Shown piece by piece: positions 7,801 through 13,484 of a stretch of DNA of 13,484 nucleotides. Position 1 is the stretch's first letter; every line of letters begins with the position of its first letter. The stretch is from Chthoniobacter sp. (GTDB taxonomy: Bacteria > Verrucomicrobiota > Verrucomicrobiia > Chthoniobacterales > Chthoniobacteraceae), in the NCBI GenBank assembly GCA_025351065.1, contig JANXWQ010000341.1, positions 1 through 13,484 of the forward strand, written 5' to 3'. Position numbers and translations under genes: made by a program. The notes under the pieces were generated by a model. The model was given only the letters and a program-made list of their open reading frames with translations, was not told the origin of the DNA and did no database searches.

Positions 7801-8129
7801 CCGGCATCCGCGCACAAGCCCCGCTGCGCCTCGGCGCACGGGCGGAAGACGCGCGCAATCTTTTCGACGGCCTCCTCGACGACGTGCGCCTCTCGGACGC
7901 CGCGCTGCCCGCCGAGCAACTCCTGCTCACCAGCGCGGCGGCCGGCGAGCACACCGTCGGCTATTGGAAATTCGAGAAAGACCCCGGCGTCAATGCCGAC
8001 TCCTCGCCGCACCACGCCGACATCGCCCCCCGCATCATCGCCCCGCCGAAGACCGACCCGCGCGCCGCCGCGCTCGCGGACTTCTGCCAGGTGCTGCTGA
8101 ACTCGAATGAGTTTCTCTACGTGGACTGA
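4887..8129 (+). CDS. Secreted PSCyt1-DUF1549-DUF1553 protein with LamG-like insert
   Basis: A 1080-residue exported protein. The N-terminus is a signal peptide (basic MRLPFMRKVTR, hydrophobic LALACALGGAALRA, likely cut near residue 26). A start at 4902 (MRKVTR) is equally plausible; neither has a clear ribosome binding site. Domains in order are: PSCyt1-like region about 33-130 with CFKCH at 48-52; DUF1549 about 176-385, including PRYGEHWARHWLDLARYAESDG and a second CARCH at 360-364; a charged helical linker; DUF1553 from about 559, with NPLTARVIVNRVWQYHFGRG and TTTPTQSLLLLNSP; a LamG/concanavalin-like region about 832-1030 (GDFTVESFIV, LRLGARAEDARNLFDGLLDDV, VGYWKFE); and the usual DUF1553 ending FCQVLLNSNEFLYVD at 1066-1080. 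CxxCH motifs suggest covalent haem c. The biochemical role of this family is unproven; polymer-related redox chemistry is often suspected. Confidence 0.92.
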   Translation: MRLPFMRKVTRLALACALGGAALRAADAPPEGARFFEEKIRPLLTERCFKCHSHAAEKIKGGLVLDSRAAALTGGDTGAAVVPGDPAKSLLIEAVSYTNADLQMPPKKGDGKKLSDAEIALLTEWVKMGAPYPPDTRQKMTVRAKGAITEEDRKWWAFEPLAKAEPPAEVPGARNEIDRFIFQKLAAAGLQPAPAATPGQLVRRLYFDLTGLPPTPEEVAAFVDESHRSQETSKTYEQLVDRLLASPRYGEHWARHWLDLARYAESDGYKIDEYRPHAWRYRDYVIASLNADKPYDRFVQEQLAGDELFPGDLAALAATGFLRLGIYEYNNRDVALQWSGMLNEITDVTADVFLGLGLQCARCHDHKFDPILQKDYFRWQAFFAPLLIPEEVRAATPERQADYAAKLKVWEEKTAGLRAQIAVIEEPAKEDGARKAIKTFPPETQAILNKPDDERTPAEEQIADLALRQVTYEIAHLFSRLKATDKDQLVALQKQLAAFDQDKPAELPVIPSVSDVGPKAPPVFIPKKPSLGEIAPGFPTVLDAQPAVIAPAPPDSTGRRAALARWLTQPENPLTARVIVNRVWQYHFGRGLVATASDFGKLGEPPSHPELLDWLTRRFIADGWSLKKLHRLILTSATWQQSAIANLPSAIAADPENRLLWHASTRRLDAEQIRDAILSVTGELTAAAGGPSVDPGTPRRTIFTKVLRNAHDPLLEVFDAPDSFSSMAQRNVTTTPTQSLLLLNSPGTLKRAQAFAARLRRDSSADEGRRVIDAYRLAFGRAPTDAEREAALAFIDQQAQRIAPARETKEPAPFLSEKMTLRDGRAAVLTPGTPMDRLTIPDQAAFPSGDFTVESFIVMRSAYDDGQVRTIAAQGDGDKAHPGWAFGVTGQQSRYKPQTLVLLLRGAQPWSAHDPVEPIFSGLRIEVGKPYFVAVRVKLGDPTEQGVTFYTKDLSNDDEPMQTASVAHRVTAGIRAQAPLRLGARAEDARNLFDGLLDDVRLSDAALPAEQLLLTSAAAGEHTVGYWKFEKDPGVNADSSPHHADIAPRIIAPPKTDPRAAALADFCQVLLNSNEFLYVD
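6813..6839 (+). repeat. Short TGCCA-type tandem repeat inside a coding region
   Basis: Four spaced copies of GCCA(A/T) occur in 27 bases (GCCATTGCCAATTTGCCATCTGCCATC), clearly lower in GC than the flanking codons. The reading frame is kept and encodes AIANLPSAIA in a loop of DUF1553, just before DPENRLLWHAS. It looks like a small repeat expansion or insertion in a tolerant loop. Confidence 0.5.
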
Positions 8130-8287
8130 CAGGGCGGTGAAGACGATGCGTGCGGACTGTCCGATCAACGACTGGTCAAAAGCATCGTGACGTAGCGCCG
8201 CCGTTTTGATTTCCGGGGAGCGGCTGACTCTTCCCAATCTGCATTGCAAAACACCCCTGCGATCGCCCTGGCAAGGTCAGCCCACGT
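8130..8287. other. Convergent intergenic region with weak hairpin
   Basis: This gap lies between two convergent genes. ACGATGC at 8143-8149 pairs perfectly with GCATCGT at 8182-8188, and a small GGACTGTCC hairpin lies inside. There is no T run, so it is at best a weak two-way transcript end. No reading frame of interest was seen. Confidence 0.35.
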
Positions 8288-8911
8288 TCACGGTTTCGTG
8301 TTCCTGAACAGCACATTGTCCGTCCACACCTCCGCACGTTCCCACCGGCCCGGCAGGCGGCGGTGGATTTCTTCGAGGGGAATCTGGCCCTCGTATTCCT
8401 GCGTGTTGTAATACTCCGTATAGAGCCAACTGGTCCTTGCCAGCGTCTCCATGCCACCGGCGATCATCAGGTCTTCCGCGCCTTGGACATCGCACCAGAT
8501 GAAGTCCACATGATCGATGCCGTGCTGTGTGCAGAAGTCGTCGAGGCGCATCATTGGAACCTGAACCGGCTCTTGAAATGGAATCCAAGGGTTCGTTTTG
8601 AGATGCTCCTTTGGCTCTTTGACCGAGCCGGAAAACGGCCATGCGCCGGAGCCCGTGAACGACGTGCTGCCATTGCGATCCCCAATCGCGCACGACACGA
8701 CGTGAACTCTCGATCCGACCTTTTCCACGATCGGCGCGATGTTGTTCCGTTCACACTCGAACGTGAAGAATCGATATGGCTTTCCCGTGCCAAGCACGGC
8801 TTCGACCAGACGCGCCGTGTCATCGCCGTGCCCGGCGCCGATTTCCAGCACGGTGATGGAGGATTTCGCGGACGCGAGGATTCTCGGGATGTGATCGTAG
8901 ATGTCACCCAT
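8288..8911 (-). CDS. FkbM family SAM-dependent methyltransferase
   Basis: A 207-residue methyltransferase from the ATG at 8911. AdoMet motif I is VLEIGAGHGDDT (residues 21-32). The FkbM signature is DFIWCDVQGAEDLMIAGG, equivalent to the family's D-F-I-K-x-D-V-E-G-x-E, preceded by the segment VPMMRLDDFC. FkbM proteins O-methylate sugars or polyketides, and with a glycosyltransferase upstream a sugar substrate is likely. I chose 8911 because MGDIYDHIPRIL reads as a natural N-terminus and AGGAGG lies upstream (8925-8930), although the 13-base spacing is long. The frame extends to a GTG at 8947 that has no binding site. A stronger start signal at 8975 leads into another frame (see the 23-codon ORF), so a recent frameshift in the N-terminus is possible. 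Confidence 0.82.
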   Translation of the reverse strand: MGDIYDHIPRILASAKSSITVLEIGAGHGDDTARLVEAVLGTGKPYRFFTFECERNNIAPIVEKVGSRVHVVSCAIGDRNGSTSFTGSGAWPFSGSVKEPKEHLKTNPWIPFQEPVQVPMMRLDDFCTQHGIDHVDFIWCDVQGAEDLMIAGGMETLARTSWLYTEYYNTQEYEGQIPLEEIHRRLPGRWERAEVWTDNVLFRNTKP

Positions 8912-8975
8912 GGTGCGCCGCCGACCTCCTGCCGCACGAGCGTTCACGATACGGGAATACCAGGCGGGCGGTCAT
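8904..8975 (-). CDS. 23-codon ORF bridging glycosyltransferase and FkbM genes (possible frameshifted start)
   Basis: On the minus strand AGGAGA (8981-8986) sits five bases before an ATG at 8975 that overlaps the glycosyltransferase stop as ATGA. The frame reads MTARLVFPYRERSCGRRSAA, then three more residues, and stops at 8904-8906, just inside the FkbM gene whose ATG is at 8911. Either this is a coupling leader peptide, Arg-rich and of unknown function, or it is the original start of the methyltransferase separated from its body by a one- or two-base shift. The signal strength favours real initiation here; function is unknown. Confidence 0.4.
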   Translation of the reverse strand: MTARLVFPYRERSCGRRSAAHHG

Positions 8976-9628
8976 GTGTGTCTCCTAAGTATCGAAATCA
9001 TTTTGGTGAACGTTGAGCATTCGGTTCCGGCGAACTTCGCCGCTCCGACACAGACGTATAAATCCACGACGGCATCCAACAATGTCGTTTGTCGATAGCT
9101 GTCTGAGGGAATGATCGGCTTGAAAAAAACGCGCGCTCCGTATCGGTCTTTGAAGAACTGCTGAGACTCCGCGTTGTCGGCGGCGAGAAATATGCGCGTG
9201 GCTGGCGGGAACTGCTCCACAAAGCAGTAAGCGCGCTCATACCCCGAGATGTCCTGGCCAAATTGTTGCATGTGAAGCGCAAGGTCCGTTCTCCGAACAT
9301 GGAGAGCGATGTAGTCGTGCCCCAACGACGAACGCCAGCGCGCCACGGCATCCACAATCGCGGGCCGCGGTTTTAGACAATCGCGAAGCAGTTGCTCATT
9401 CTCCGGTGCCAGCGGCATCCATCCGGAAAAATGGCAATCGCCCTCGCCGGACGACACGATTTTTACGCCGTCGATCGGTTCGAAGCAGTCCAGAAAATCG
9501 CCAGGGCACGGGACGTTGTTGTTCCAAATCCACACGACCTCCTCGCCCTTCTGACGGGCTTCGCCGAGAAAGGAAAACAGGACTTCAAGCCGGTTGCACA
9601 GACCCCAATCGCAACGGATCTGCATCAT
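8972..9628 (-). CDS. Fucosyltransferase-fold glycosyltransferase (GT11/NodZ-like)
   Basis: A 218-residue protein if started at the ATG at 9628 (a second ATG follows at 9625). The frame stays open to a GTG at 9766, but the recognisable fold begins right after these ATGs, so the longer version is unlikely. Features of the alpha-1,2/alpha-1,6/O-fucosyltransferase superfamily are visible: an N-terminal WGLCNRLEVLFSFL (residues 8-21), equivalent to the G-x-G-N-x-L nucleotide-sugar loop, the hallmark HVRRTD (110-115), FLAADNAES (147-155) and a C-terminal LLDAVVDLYVCVGAAKFAG followed by ECSTF, matching the third motif. It is shorter than typical GT11 enzymes (about 280-300). It probably transfers fucose or another deoxy sugar to a surface glycan in the cytoplasm. 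Its stop overlaps a downstream ATG (ATGA), coupling it to the methyltransferase region. Confidence 0.75.
   Translation of the reverse strand: MMQIRCDWGLCNRLEVLFSFLGEARQKGEEVVWIWNNNVPCPGDFLDCFEPIDGVKIVSSGEGDCHFSGWMPLAPENEQLLRDCLKPRPAIVDAVARWRSSLGHDYIALHVRRTDLALHMQQFGQDISGYERAYCFVEQFPPATRIFLAADNAESQQFFKDRYGARVFFKPIIPSDSYRQTTLLDAVVDLYVCVGAAKFAGTECSTFTKMISILRRHT
8981..8986 (-). promoter_or_regulatory. Strong ribosome binding site at the glycosyltransferase/FkbM junction
   Basis: AGGAGA on the minus strand with a five-base spacer to the ATG at 8975. It is the best Shine-Dalgarno match I noticed in the window, yet the frame it opens is only 23 codons long. It lies inside the 3' end of the glycosyltransferase gene, so it would serve a coupled downstream start. 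Confidence 0.6.
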
Positions 9629-10042
9629 GGGCACCCGTGATCGAATTTGCGCGGTCGAGGACTCATCTTTCTGCAAGCACCATGACGGAAATGATGCGCC
9701 AGCCCGCGCCCCAAAATCCACAGCAAACATTCGCCGCAACCGCCGCGCTCCTTTTTCACTGGCCACACGTTCGCCGCAGTCGGTCTCTGTCGGGCGACGC
9801 TGCCAGAGTGGCTCCTGAGGTAGGGATCGGCGCTCTAAACCACTGGTTGTTAGTTATTTATAGAGTAAAATGCCCGCTATTCAAGTGGTATCTGGCACTA
9901 CTCGCGGTTACTTTTCAATGCCGTTTGCACACAGTTTTGCACACACTTTGGACCTTTGCAGATTCTGACGACATGCAAAGAAAACCGCTGATTTCTTTAC
10001 ATGTTTCCGGGATGCGTCAAAATTGCCGCGTTTCCTTTCCAC
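9629..10042. other. Divergent intergenic region, island-boundary candidate
   Basis: This 414-base stretch separates the minus-strand glycan genes from the plus-strand Fic gene. Its first part can be read as an N-terminal extension of the glycosyltransferase but shows no family similarity. From about 9840 to 9920 it becomes AT-richer (TTATTTATAGAGTAAAAT near 9855-9872). The tandem repeat at 9924-9947 follows. The promoters of both flanking genes must lie here, but I could not identify a convincing -35/-10 pair. Confidence 0.4.
9924..9947. repeat. Tandem 12-base repeat TTTGCACACA(G/C)T
   Basis: Two adjacent 12-base units, TTTGCACACAGT and TTTGCACACACT, differ at one position; a shorter partial copy TTTGCA follows at 9955-9960. 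Short direct repeats of this type can be recombinase or protein binding sites. Placed at the change from glycan genes to the Fic/helicase genes, an attachment-site or regulator-binding role is possible but unproven. Confidence 0.6.
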
Positions 10043-11116
10043 ATGCCTTTCCATCTCCCTCCCCTCCCTGTGCCGGCCTCCATTGAATTGGAGACACCCG
10101 CCGTTTTGCGGCAGGCCGTGCGGGCGCACCGGGCCTTGGCGGAGTTGAAAGGAGCGGCGGCAACGATTCCCAACGAGACGATCCTGATTGATACCCTCGC
10201 CCTCCAGGAAGCGAAAGATTCGTCGGCCATCGAAAACATCATCACGACGGAGGACGATCTATTTCAAGGCGATGCCGTTTCGGGTCAATTCCCGACTGCG
10301 GCGACGAAAGAAGTCCACAACTACGCCACGGCGCTGAAAGTCGGATTTGAGCGGGTGCGGCAGCAGGGCTTTCTGCGACTCGATGATGTGCTGGCGATCC
10401 AAGCGGCGCTGGAAGAAAACCGGGCCGGTCTGCGCAAGTTGCCGGGCACGGTCCTCAAAAATCAGCAAACCGGCGAAGTGGTCTATGAACCGCCGCAAGA
10501 CCCGGCGGACGTGGAGCGGCTGATGAGCAATTTTCTCAATCATTTTCACCGCGATGAAGCCGGCGACCCGGACCCGCTGGTGCGCATGGCGGTGTTGCAC
10601 TACCAATTTGAAAGCATCCACCCGTTCTACGATGGCAACGGCCGCACGGGCCGCATCCTGAACCTGCTGCACCTCGTGCTGCACGGCCTGCTGAATCTGC
10701 CCGTGCTCTACCTGAGCCGCTACATCGTCCATCACAAAGCAGACTATTACCGGGGATTGCAGGCGGTGCGCGAAACCGCTGCCTGGGAAAGTTGGGTGCT
10801 GTATATCCTGCAAGCCGTCGAGGAGACCTCGCGCGAAACGCTGACAAAAGTGCGCGGCATCCGCGATCTCATGCAGGAGACGAAAAAGCGGCTTCGCCAT
10901 GATCTGCCGAAAATCTACAGCCAGGAATTGCTCAACAACCTCTTCCGCCATCCTTACACCAAAATCGAATTCATCGAGCGCGACCTCGGAGTTTCCCGCC
11001 CGACGGCGACAAAGTATCTCGGCGCATTGGAGAAAACCGGCATCGTCCGCAAAACCAAAATGGGGCGCACGAACTTCTACATCAATGAACCGCTCTTCAC
11101 CCTCCTCAGCTGCTGA
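10043..11116 (+). CDS. Fic family protein with inhibitory motif and C-terminal winged helix
   Basis: A 357-residue Fic protein from the ATG at 10043 (MPFHLPPLP). An in-frame ATG at 10001 would add 14 residues with no family likeness; neither start has a clear binding site. The N-terminal Fic_N region (about 10-90) contains the inhibitory helix motif SSAIEN (60-65), matching (S/T)xxxE(G/N). This defines a class II Fic whose glutamate (E64) blocks the ATP gamma-phosphate. The catalytic motif HPFYDGNGRTGR (193-204) is complete. The beta-hairpin flap is likely around LKNQQTGEVVYEPP. Residues about 301-351 form a winged helix (IEFIERDLGVSRPTATKYLG). It should transfer AMP from ATP to a protein target, possibly itself. 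The DNA-binding tail suggests autoregulation or DNA-linked targets. Confidence 0.92.
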   Translation: MPFHLPPLPVPASIELETPAVLRQAVRAHRALAELKGAAATIPNETILIDTLALQEAKDSSAIENIITTEDDLFQGDAVSGQFPTAATKEVHNYATALKVGFERVRQQGFLRLDDVLAIQAALEENRAGLRKLPGTVLKNQQTGEVVYEPPQDPADVERLMSNFLNHFHRDEAGDPDPLVRMAVLHYQFESIHPFYDGNGRTGRILNLLHLVLHGLLNLPVLYLSRYIVHHKADYYRGLQAVRETAAWESWVLYILQAVEETSRETLTKVRGIRDLMQETKKRLRHDLPKIYSQELLNNLFRHPYTKIEFIERDLGVSRPTATKYLGALEKTGIVRKTKMGRTNFYINEPLFTLLSC

Positions 11117-11165
11117 GACTGCTCGCAACAACCCTTCTGGAGACACTCGGGGTTTGCGAGCAGTC
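11117..11165. repeat. Perfect 12-base inverted repeat just after the Fic stop
   Basis: GACTGCTCGCAA at 11117-11128 and TTGCGAGCAGTC at 11154-11165 are exact inverted copies around a 25-base loop. The first arm begins at the base after the Fic stop codon. There is no T run, so it is not a standard terminator; an operator, an RNA-protecting hairpin or a Rho-associated end are alternatives. Confidence 0.8.
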
Positions 11166-11256
11166 GAACACGCATCCGGTTGGCGGTGGGGCAGAAAGCA
11201 TGACGCCAGGCCGCCGAGTGGCGGGATTTTTGCGGGTCCGCGCGGTGGCTTTTGGG

Positions 11257-11296
11257 AAGGTTGAATCGTCGGAACTTCGTGGAGCGATTCAATCTT
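11257..11296. repeat. Inverted repeat, 13-base arms
   Basis: AAGGTTGAATCGT at 11257-11269 and GCGATTCAATCTT at 11284-11296 match as inverted copies at 11 of 13 positions, with a 14-base loop. This would form a stable hairpin in RNA or a binding site for a dimeric protein. It sits between the Fic and helicase genes. Confidence 0.7.
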
Positions 11297-11323
11297 CGCG
11301 GCGAGTCCCCGGCGGGCGGGCGC

Positions 11324-11400
11324 AAAGTCTTCGCCCTTTGCAGTGAAGCGGAGTCGTGGGCCAGCGGTGACGCAGCGGAGCGGAAAAGGACGAAGTCTTT
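11324..11400. repeat. Inverted repeat, 16-base arms, 45-base spacer
   Basis: AAAGTCTTCGCCCTTT at 11324-11339 and AAAGGACGAAGTCTTT at 11385-11400 match as inverted copies at 14 of 16 positions. Both arms are followed by GCAG, and the spacer holds related purine-rich copies (AAGCGGAG, CAGCGGAG). The block looks like a small mobile repeat or a structured RNA segment and not like coding DNA. Confidence 0.65.
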
Positions 11401-11523
11401 GCAGCGGACAGGGCAGCGTTTCTTCTTCAATTCTGGAATTCCCGCCCATAACCTCACGGATTGTACTCTGTGTTGACATGGGATTTTGGTCTCAATCATC
11501 CGAGGCAATCCAAAACCCCACGC

Positions 11524-13484
11524 ATGGCCCCGATCGAAAAACTCCTCGACGAAAGTCGGCGTGAACTGCTCGACCTCTCCACGCGTAACCGCCTGCTGTC
11601 GATCCCCGTCGAATCCAAATCGGCCAAGCTGATTCATGTGCGCGATGAGAAAAGCGACGCGGTTTTTCGTCTGCTTGTGGGCGAACACAAAGCGATGGGT
11701 TTTCTCCCCGGTATTGAAAAGAAATCCCCGCCGACAACGGGCGAAGCTGCTGCCACGGAGGGCGGTGAATTCGATGATGAAACTGGACTGCCGCAACCAG
11801 ACGAAGAATTAAATGCAGAGACTGGCGAGGCTCGCCGTCATCTGGACACAAAACTCCAAACCGCGTTGACTTCCGATGGTCTCCAAAAGCGGCTACTCGC
11901 ACTCTACCGCGACGCACAGCTCATCATGGAGGAGCAGGGTGTAAACATCCTCTATTTAGCCCTCGGGTTCTTAAAATGGTTTGAGGCCGAGAAAGCAGAC
12001 ACACCGCGGTACGCGCCTCTCATCCTCATCCCCGTAAAGTTGGAGCGGCGCAGTGTGCGCGAACGCTTCCTGCTAAGTTGGCGAGAAGAAGAAGCGCAGG
12101 AAAATCTTTCGCTTGCAGCAAAACTCCAGGCTGAGTTCGGCATCGAACTCCCTAAATTTCCCGGCGACGAAGAACTCGTGCCCTCACGCTACGCGGCAGC
12201 CGTTGCCAAGGCCGTGACCGGCCAACAGCGGTGGGAAGTCGATTTGGATGCGATGACACTCGGCTTTTTTTCATTCGCAAAATTTTTGATGTATCGCGAC
12301 CTAGACCCGCGAAATTGGCCTGATCCGACGCGGCTTGTCGAACATGCAGCAATTGGAAGTCTCCTGCGCGACGGATTTCCCGTTCCAGATCGCCCGTTTC
12401 CCGCAGACACGCATCTCGACGAGCTGATTCCCGCTGCGCGGCTAGACCACGTTGTAGATGCGGATGGCTCGCAGACTATTGCCATTGAAATGGTTCGTCA
12501 GGGTCGCAGTCTCGTGATTCAAGGGCCGCCGGGCACCGGAAAAAGCCAATCCATTACTAACCTCATTGCCACCGCTGCACTTGATGGAAAGAAAGTGCTC
12601 TTCGTTGCGGAAAAGCTCGCGGCGCTTGAGGTGGTGAAGCGTCGCTTAGAAGCTGCTGGCCTCGGAGCACTTTGCCTCGAACTTCATAGCCACAAGGCGC
12701 ACAAACGCGCGGTATTGGAAGAAATCGGACGCACCTGGCAGCTTGGACAGCCGCGAGGGCAGGAACTTGAGGCCGTTGTGGCTCGGTTGGAAGAGATGCG
12801 TAACCGACTCAACGCCCACGTCGCTGTGCTCCATACGCGATTAGAGCCTTCGGGGGTCACACCTTTCCGCATCCTCGGCGCGTTGGCTGCGCTTGGCGAG
12901 CGGGGGCGCGAATTGGGTGAAATTGATCTTGCTGACGGTACGACATGGGATGCGAATGGGTTACGTGATCGTCGCATGCTTGTGGACGAATTGGCTCAGC
13001 GTGTGGAGGTGATGGGTGCGCCATCGGCTCATCCGTGGCGCGGTGCCGAGCGTGATACCGTACTCAATATCGATCTCCCACGCATCCGTGACAGAATTGA
13101 TCGGTTGGCTGTTGCCCGACCACTGCTCCACAAGGATGCACAGCGGCTTGCTGGCTTACTTCGTCAGCCGGAACCCATAGACTTTGCTCACACTGAGAAA
13201 TTTCACAGAATTGTTGGTCACGTAGCAGCCGCGCCGCCGATGGATCGGAAAGCGATTGGCCACGAGGTGTGGAATACACAATTGGACAAACTGCGGAGCC
13301 TCGTCGGACATGGACGTGAATTTGCAGATTTGCGGGATAAGCTCCTGCATGTCTTGACCAACCCCGCTATCGCGGCCGCGGTGCCTATCGAGCTACATGA
13401 ATTAAGTGTTAAGCTTAATCGCCTCAACACGGCTCTACCTCCACTTTACAAGACCACGCAAAAGCTGGCGGATTTGATCAAACA
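11524..13484 (+). CDS. DUF4011-type superfamily 1 helicase, N-terminal part (runs off the window)
   Basis: The frame opens at the ATG at 11524 and stays open to the last base: 653 codons and two bases are visible and no stop is reached. The N-terminus MAPIEKLLDESRRELLDLSTRNRLLS is the DUF4011 hallmark. An acidic insert lies at about 80-102. NILYLALGFLKW and APLILIPVKLERR are further DUF4011 features. The Walker A motif GPPGTGKS is at 334-341, and FVAEKLAALEVVKRRL (360-375) followed by LCLELHSHK is typical of the large AAA_11/AAA_12-type helicases that usually also carry DUF3320 and a nuclease-like domain further on; those parts are not in view. Family members are often 1500 residues or more and turn up in defence islands. 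Base composition is less GC-extreme than the genes at 1-8129, which suggests a different origin. Confidence 0.9.
   Translation, partial: MAPIEKLLDESRRELLDLSTRNRLLSIPVESKSAKLIHVRDEKSDAVFRLLVGEHKAMGFLPGIEKKSPPTTGEAAATEGGEFDDETGLPQPDEELNAETGEARRHLDTKLQTALTSDGLQKRLLALYRDAQLIMEEQGVNILYLALGFLKWFEAEKADTPRYAPLILIPVKLERRSVRERFLLSWREEEAQENLSLAAKLQAEFGIELPKFPGDEELVPSRYAAAVAKAVTGQQRWEVDLDAMTLGFFSFAKFLMYRDLDPRNWPDPTRLVEHAAIGSLLRDGFPVPDRPFPADTHLDELIPAARLDHVVDADGSQTIAIEMVRQGRSLVIQGPPGTGKSQSITNLIATAALDGKKVLFVAEKLAALEVVKRRLEAAGLGALCLELHSHKAHKRAVLEEIGRTWQLGQPRGQELEAVVARLEEMRNRLNAHVAVLHTRLEPSGVTPFRILGALAALGERGRELGEIDLADGTTWDANGLRDRRMLVDELAQRVEVMGAPSAHPWRGAERDTVLNIDLPRIRDRIDRLAVARPLLHKDAQRLAGLLRQPEPIDFAHTEKFHRIVGHVAAAPPMDRKAIGHEVWNTQLDKLRSLVGHGREFADLRDKLLHVLTNPAIAAAVPIELHELSVKLNRLNTALPPLYKTTQKLADLIK

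Larger units (their letters stand above)
11166..11523. other. Long non-coding stretch with two further inverted repeats
   Basis: No credible gene was found here; the open frames are short and match nothing I recognise. It holds the inverted repeats at 11257-11296 and 11324-11400. A TTGACA hexamer at 11473-11478 could be part of a promoter for the helicase gene, but no good -10 box lies 16-18 bases downstream. Confidence 0.5.

Noticed and set aside
9800..9850. tRNA-like sequence on the minus strand (CAGTGGTTTAGAGCGCC resembles a D arm)
   Set aside because: No anticodon stem, T arm or acceptor stem can be paired around it, so it is not a tRNA gene; at most a chance match or a short remnant.
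9908..10129. Minus-strand 73-codon frame ending in VCAKLCANGIEK
   Set aside because: The Cys-rich tail is simply the tandem 12-base repeat read in translation; it overlaps the Fic start and has no domain.
11473..11501. Possible promoter for the helicase gene (TTGACA)
   Set aside because: No acceptable -10 hexamer 16-18 bases downstream (TCATCC region), so a single box is not enough.
1..13484. CRISPR arrays, rRNA genes, insertion sequences with transposase
   Set aside because: No regularly spaced repeats, rRNA-like segments or transposase-like proteins were seen on either strand.

Overview
The window is a GC-rich bacterial chromosome segment. It most likely comes from Verrucomicrobiota, with Planctomycetota as the alternative. 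The main pointer is a large secreted PSCyt1-DUF1549-DUF1553-type protein (4887-8129), a family concentrated in the PVC superphylum. A membrane-anchored squalene-cyclase-repeat protein next to it and a TTTTACCGC...GCAGAG-type intergenic repeat fit the same origin. No rRNA or tRNA is present, so the assignment rests on protein families recalled from knowledge and not on a search.

Region 1 (1-3105, + strand) reads as ordinary chromosome. A DUF2062 membrane protein, a DUF1295 (steroid 5-alpha-reductase-like) membrane protein and a cyclopropane-fatty-acid-synthase-like methyltransferase are joined by two 4-base ATGA stop/start overlaps, so they are probably translated together and act on membrane lipid. 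rsmE, a 16S rRNA m3U1498 methyltransferase, follows 57 bases later.

Region 2 (3106-8129, + strand) starts with a short inverted repeat between genes. It holds a 483-residue protein with one N-terminal membrane helix, a Pro/Ala-rich stretch and an alpha/alpha-toroid (terpenoid-cyclase-like) repeat domain. A textbook terminator with a GAAA tetraloop follows. Next is the 1080-residue secreted protein with two CxxCH motifs, DUF1549, DUF1553 and a LamG-like domain that sits before the last segment of DUF1553.

Region 3 (8288-9628, - strand) is a two-gene glycan cassette: a fucosyltransferase-fold glycosyltransferase and an FkbM-family methyltransferase. Their junction is unusual. A strong ribosome binding site and an ATGA overlap open a reading frame of only 23 codons, and the recognisable methyltransferase starts in another frame.

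Region 4 (about 9770-13484, + strand) looks accessory. An AT-richer boundary carries a tandem 12-base repeat. A Fic-domain protein with its own inhibitory motif and a C-terminal winged helix comes next, then 407 bases of non-coding DNA with three separate inverted repeats. The window ends inside a large DUF4011-type superfamily 1 helicase with an intact Walker A motif, read open to the last base. The Fic plus helicase pair is the best candidate in this window for a defence-like or otherwise undescribed system, but only part of it is visible.
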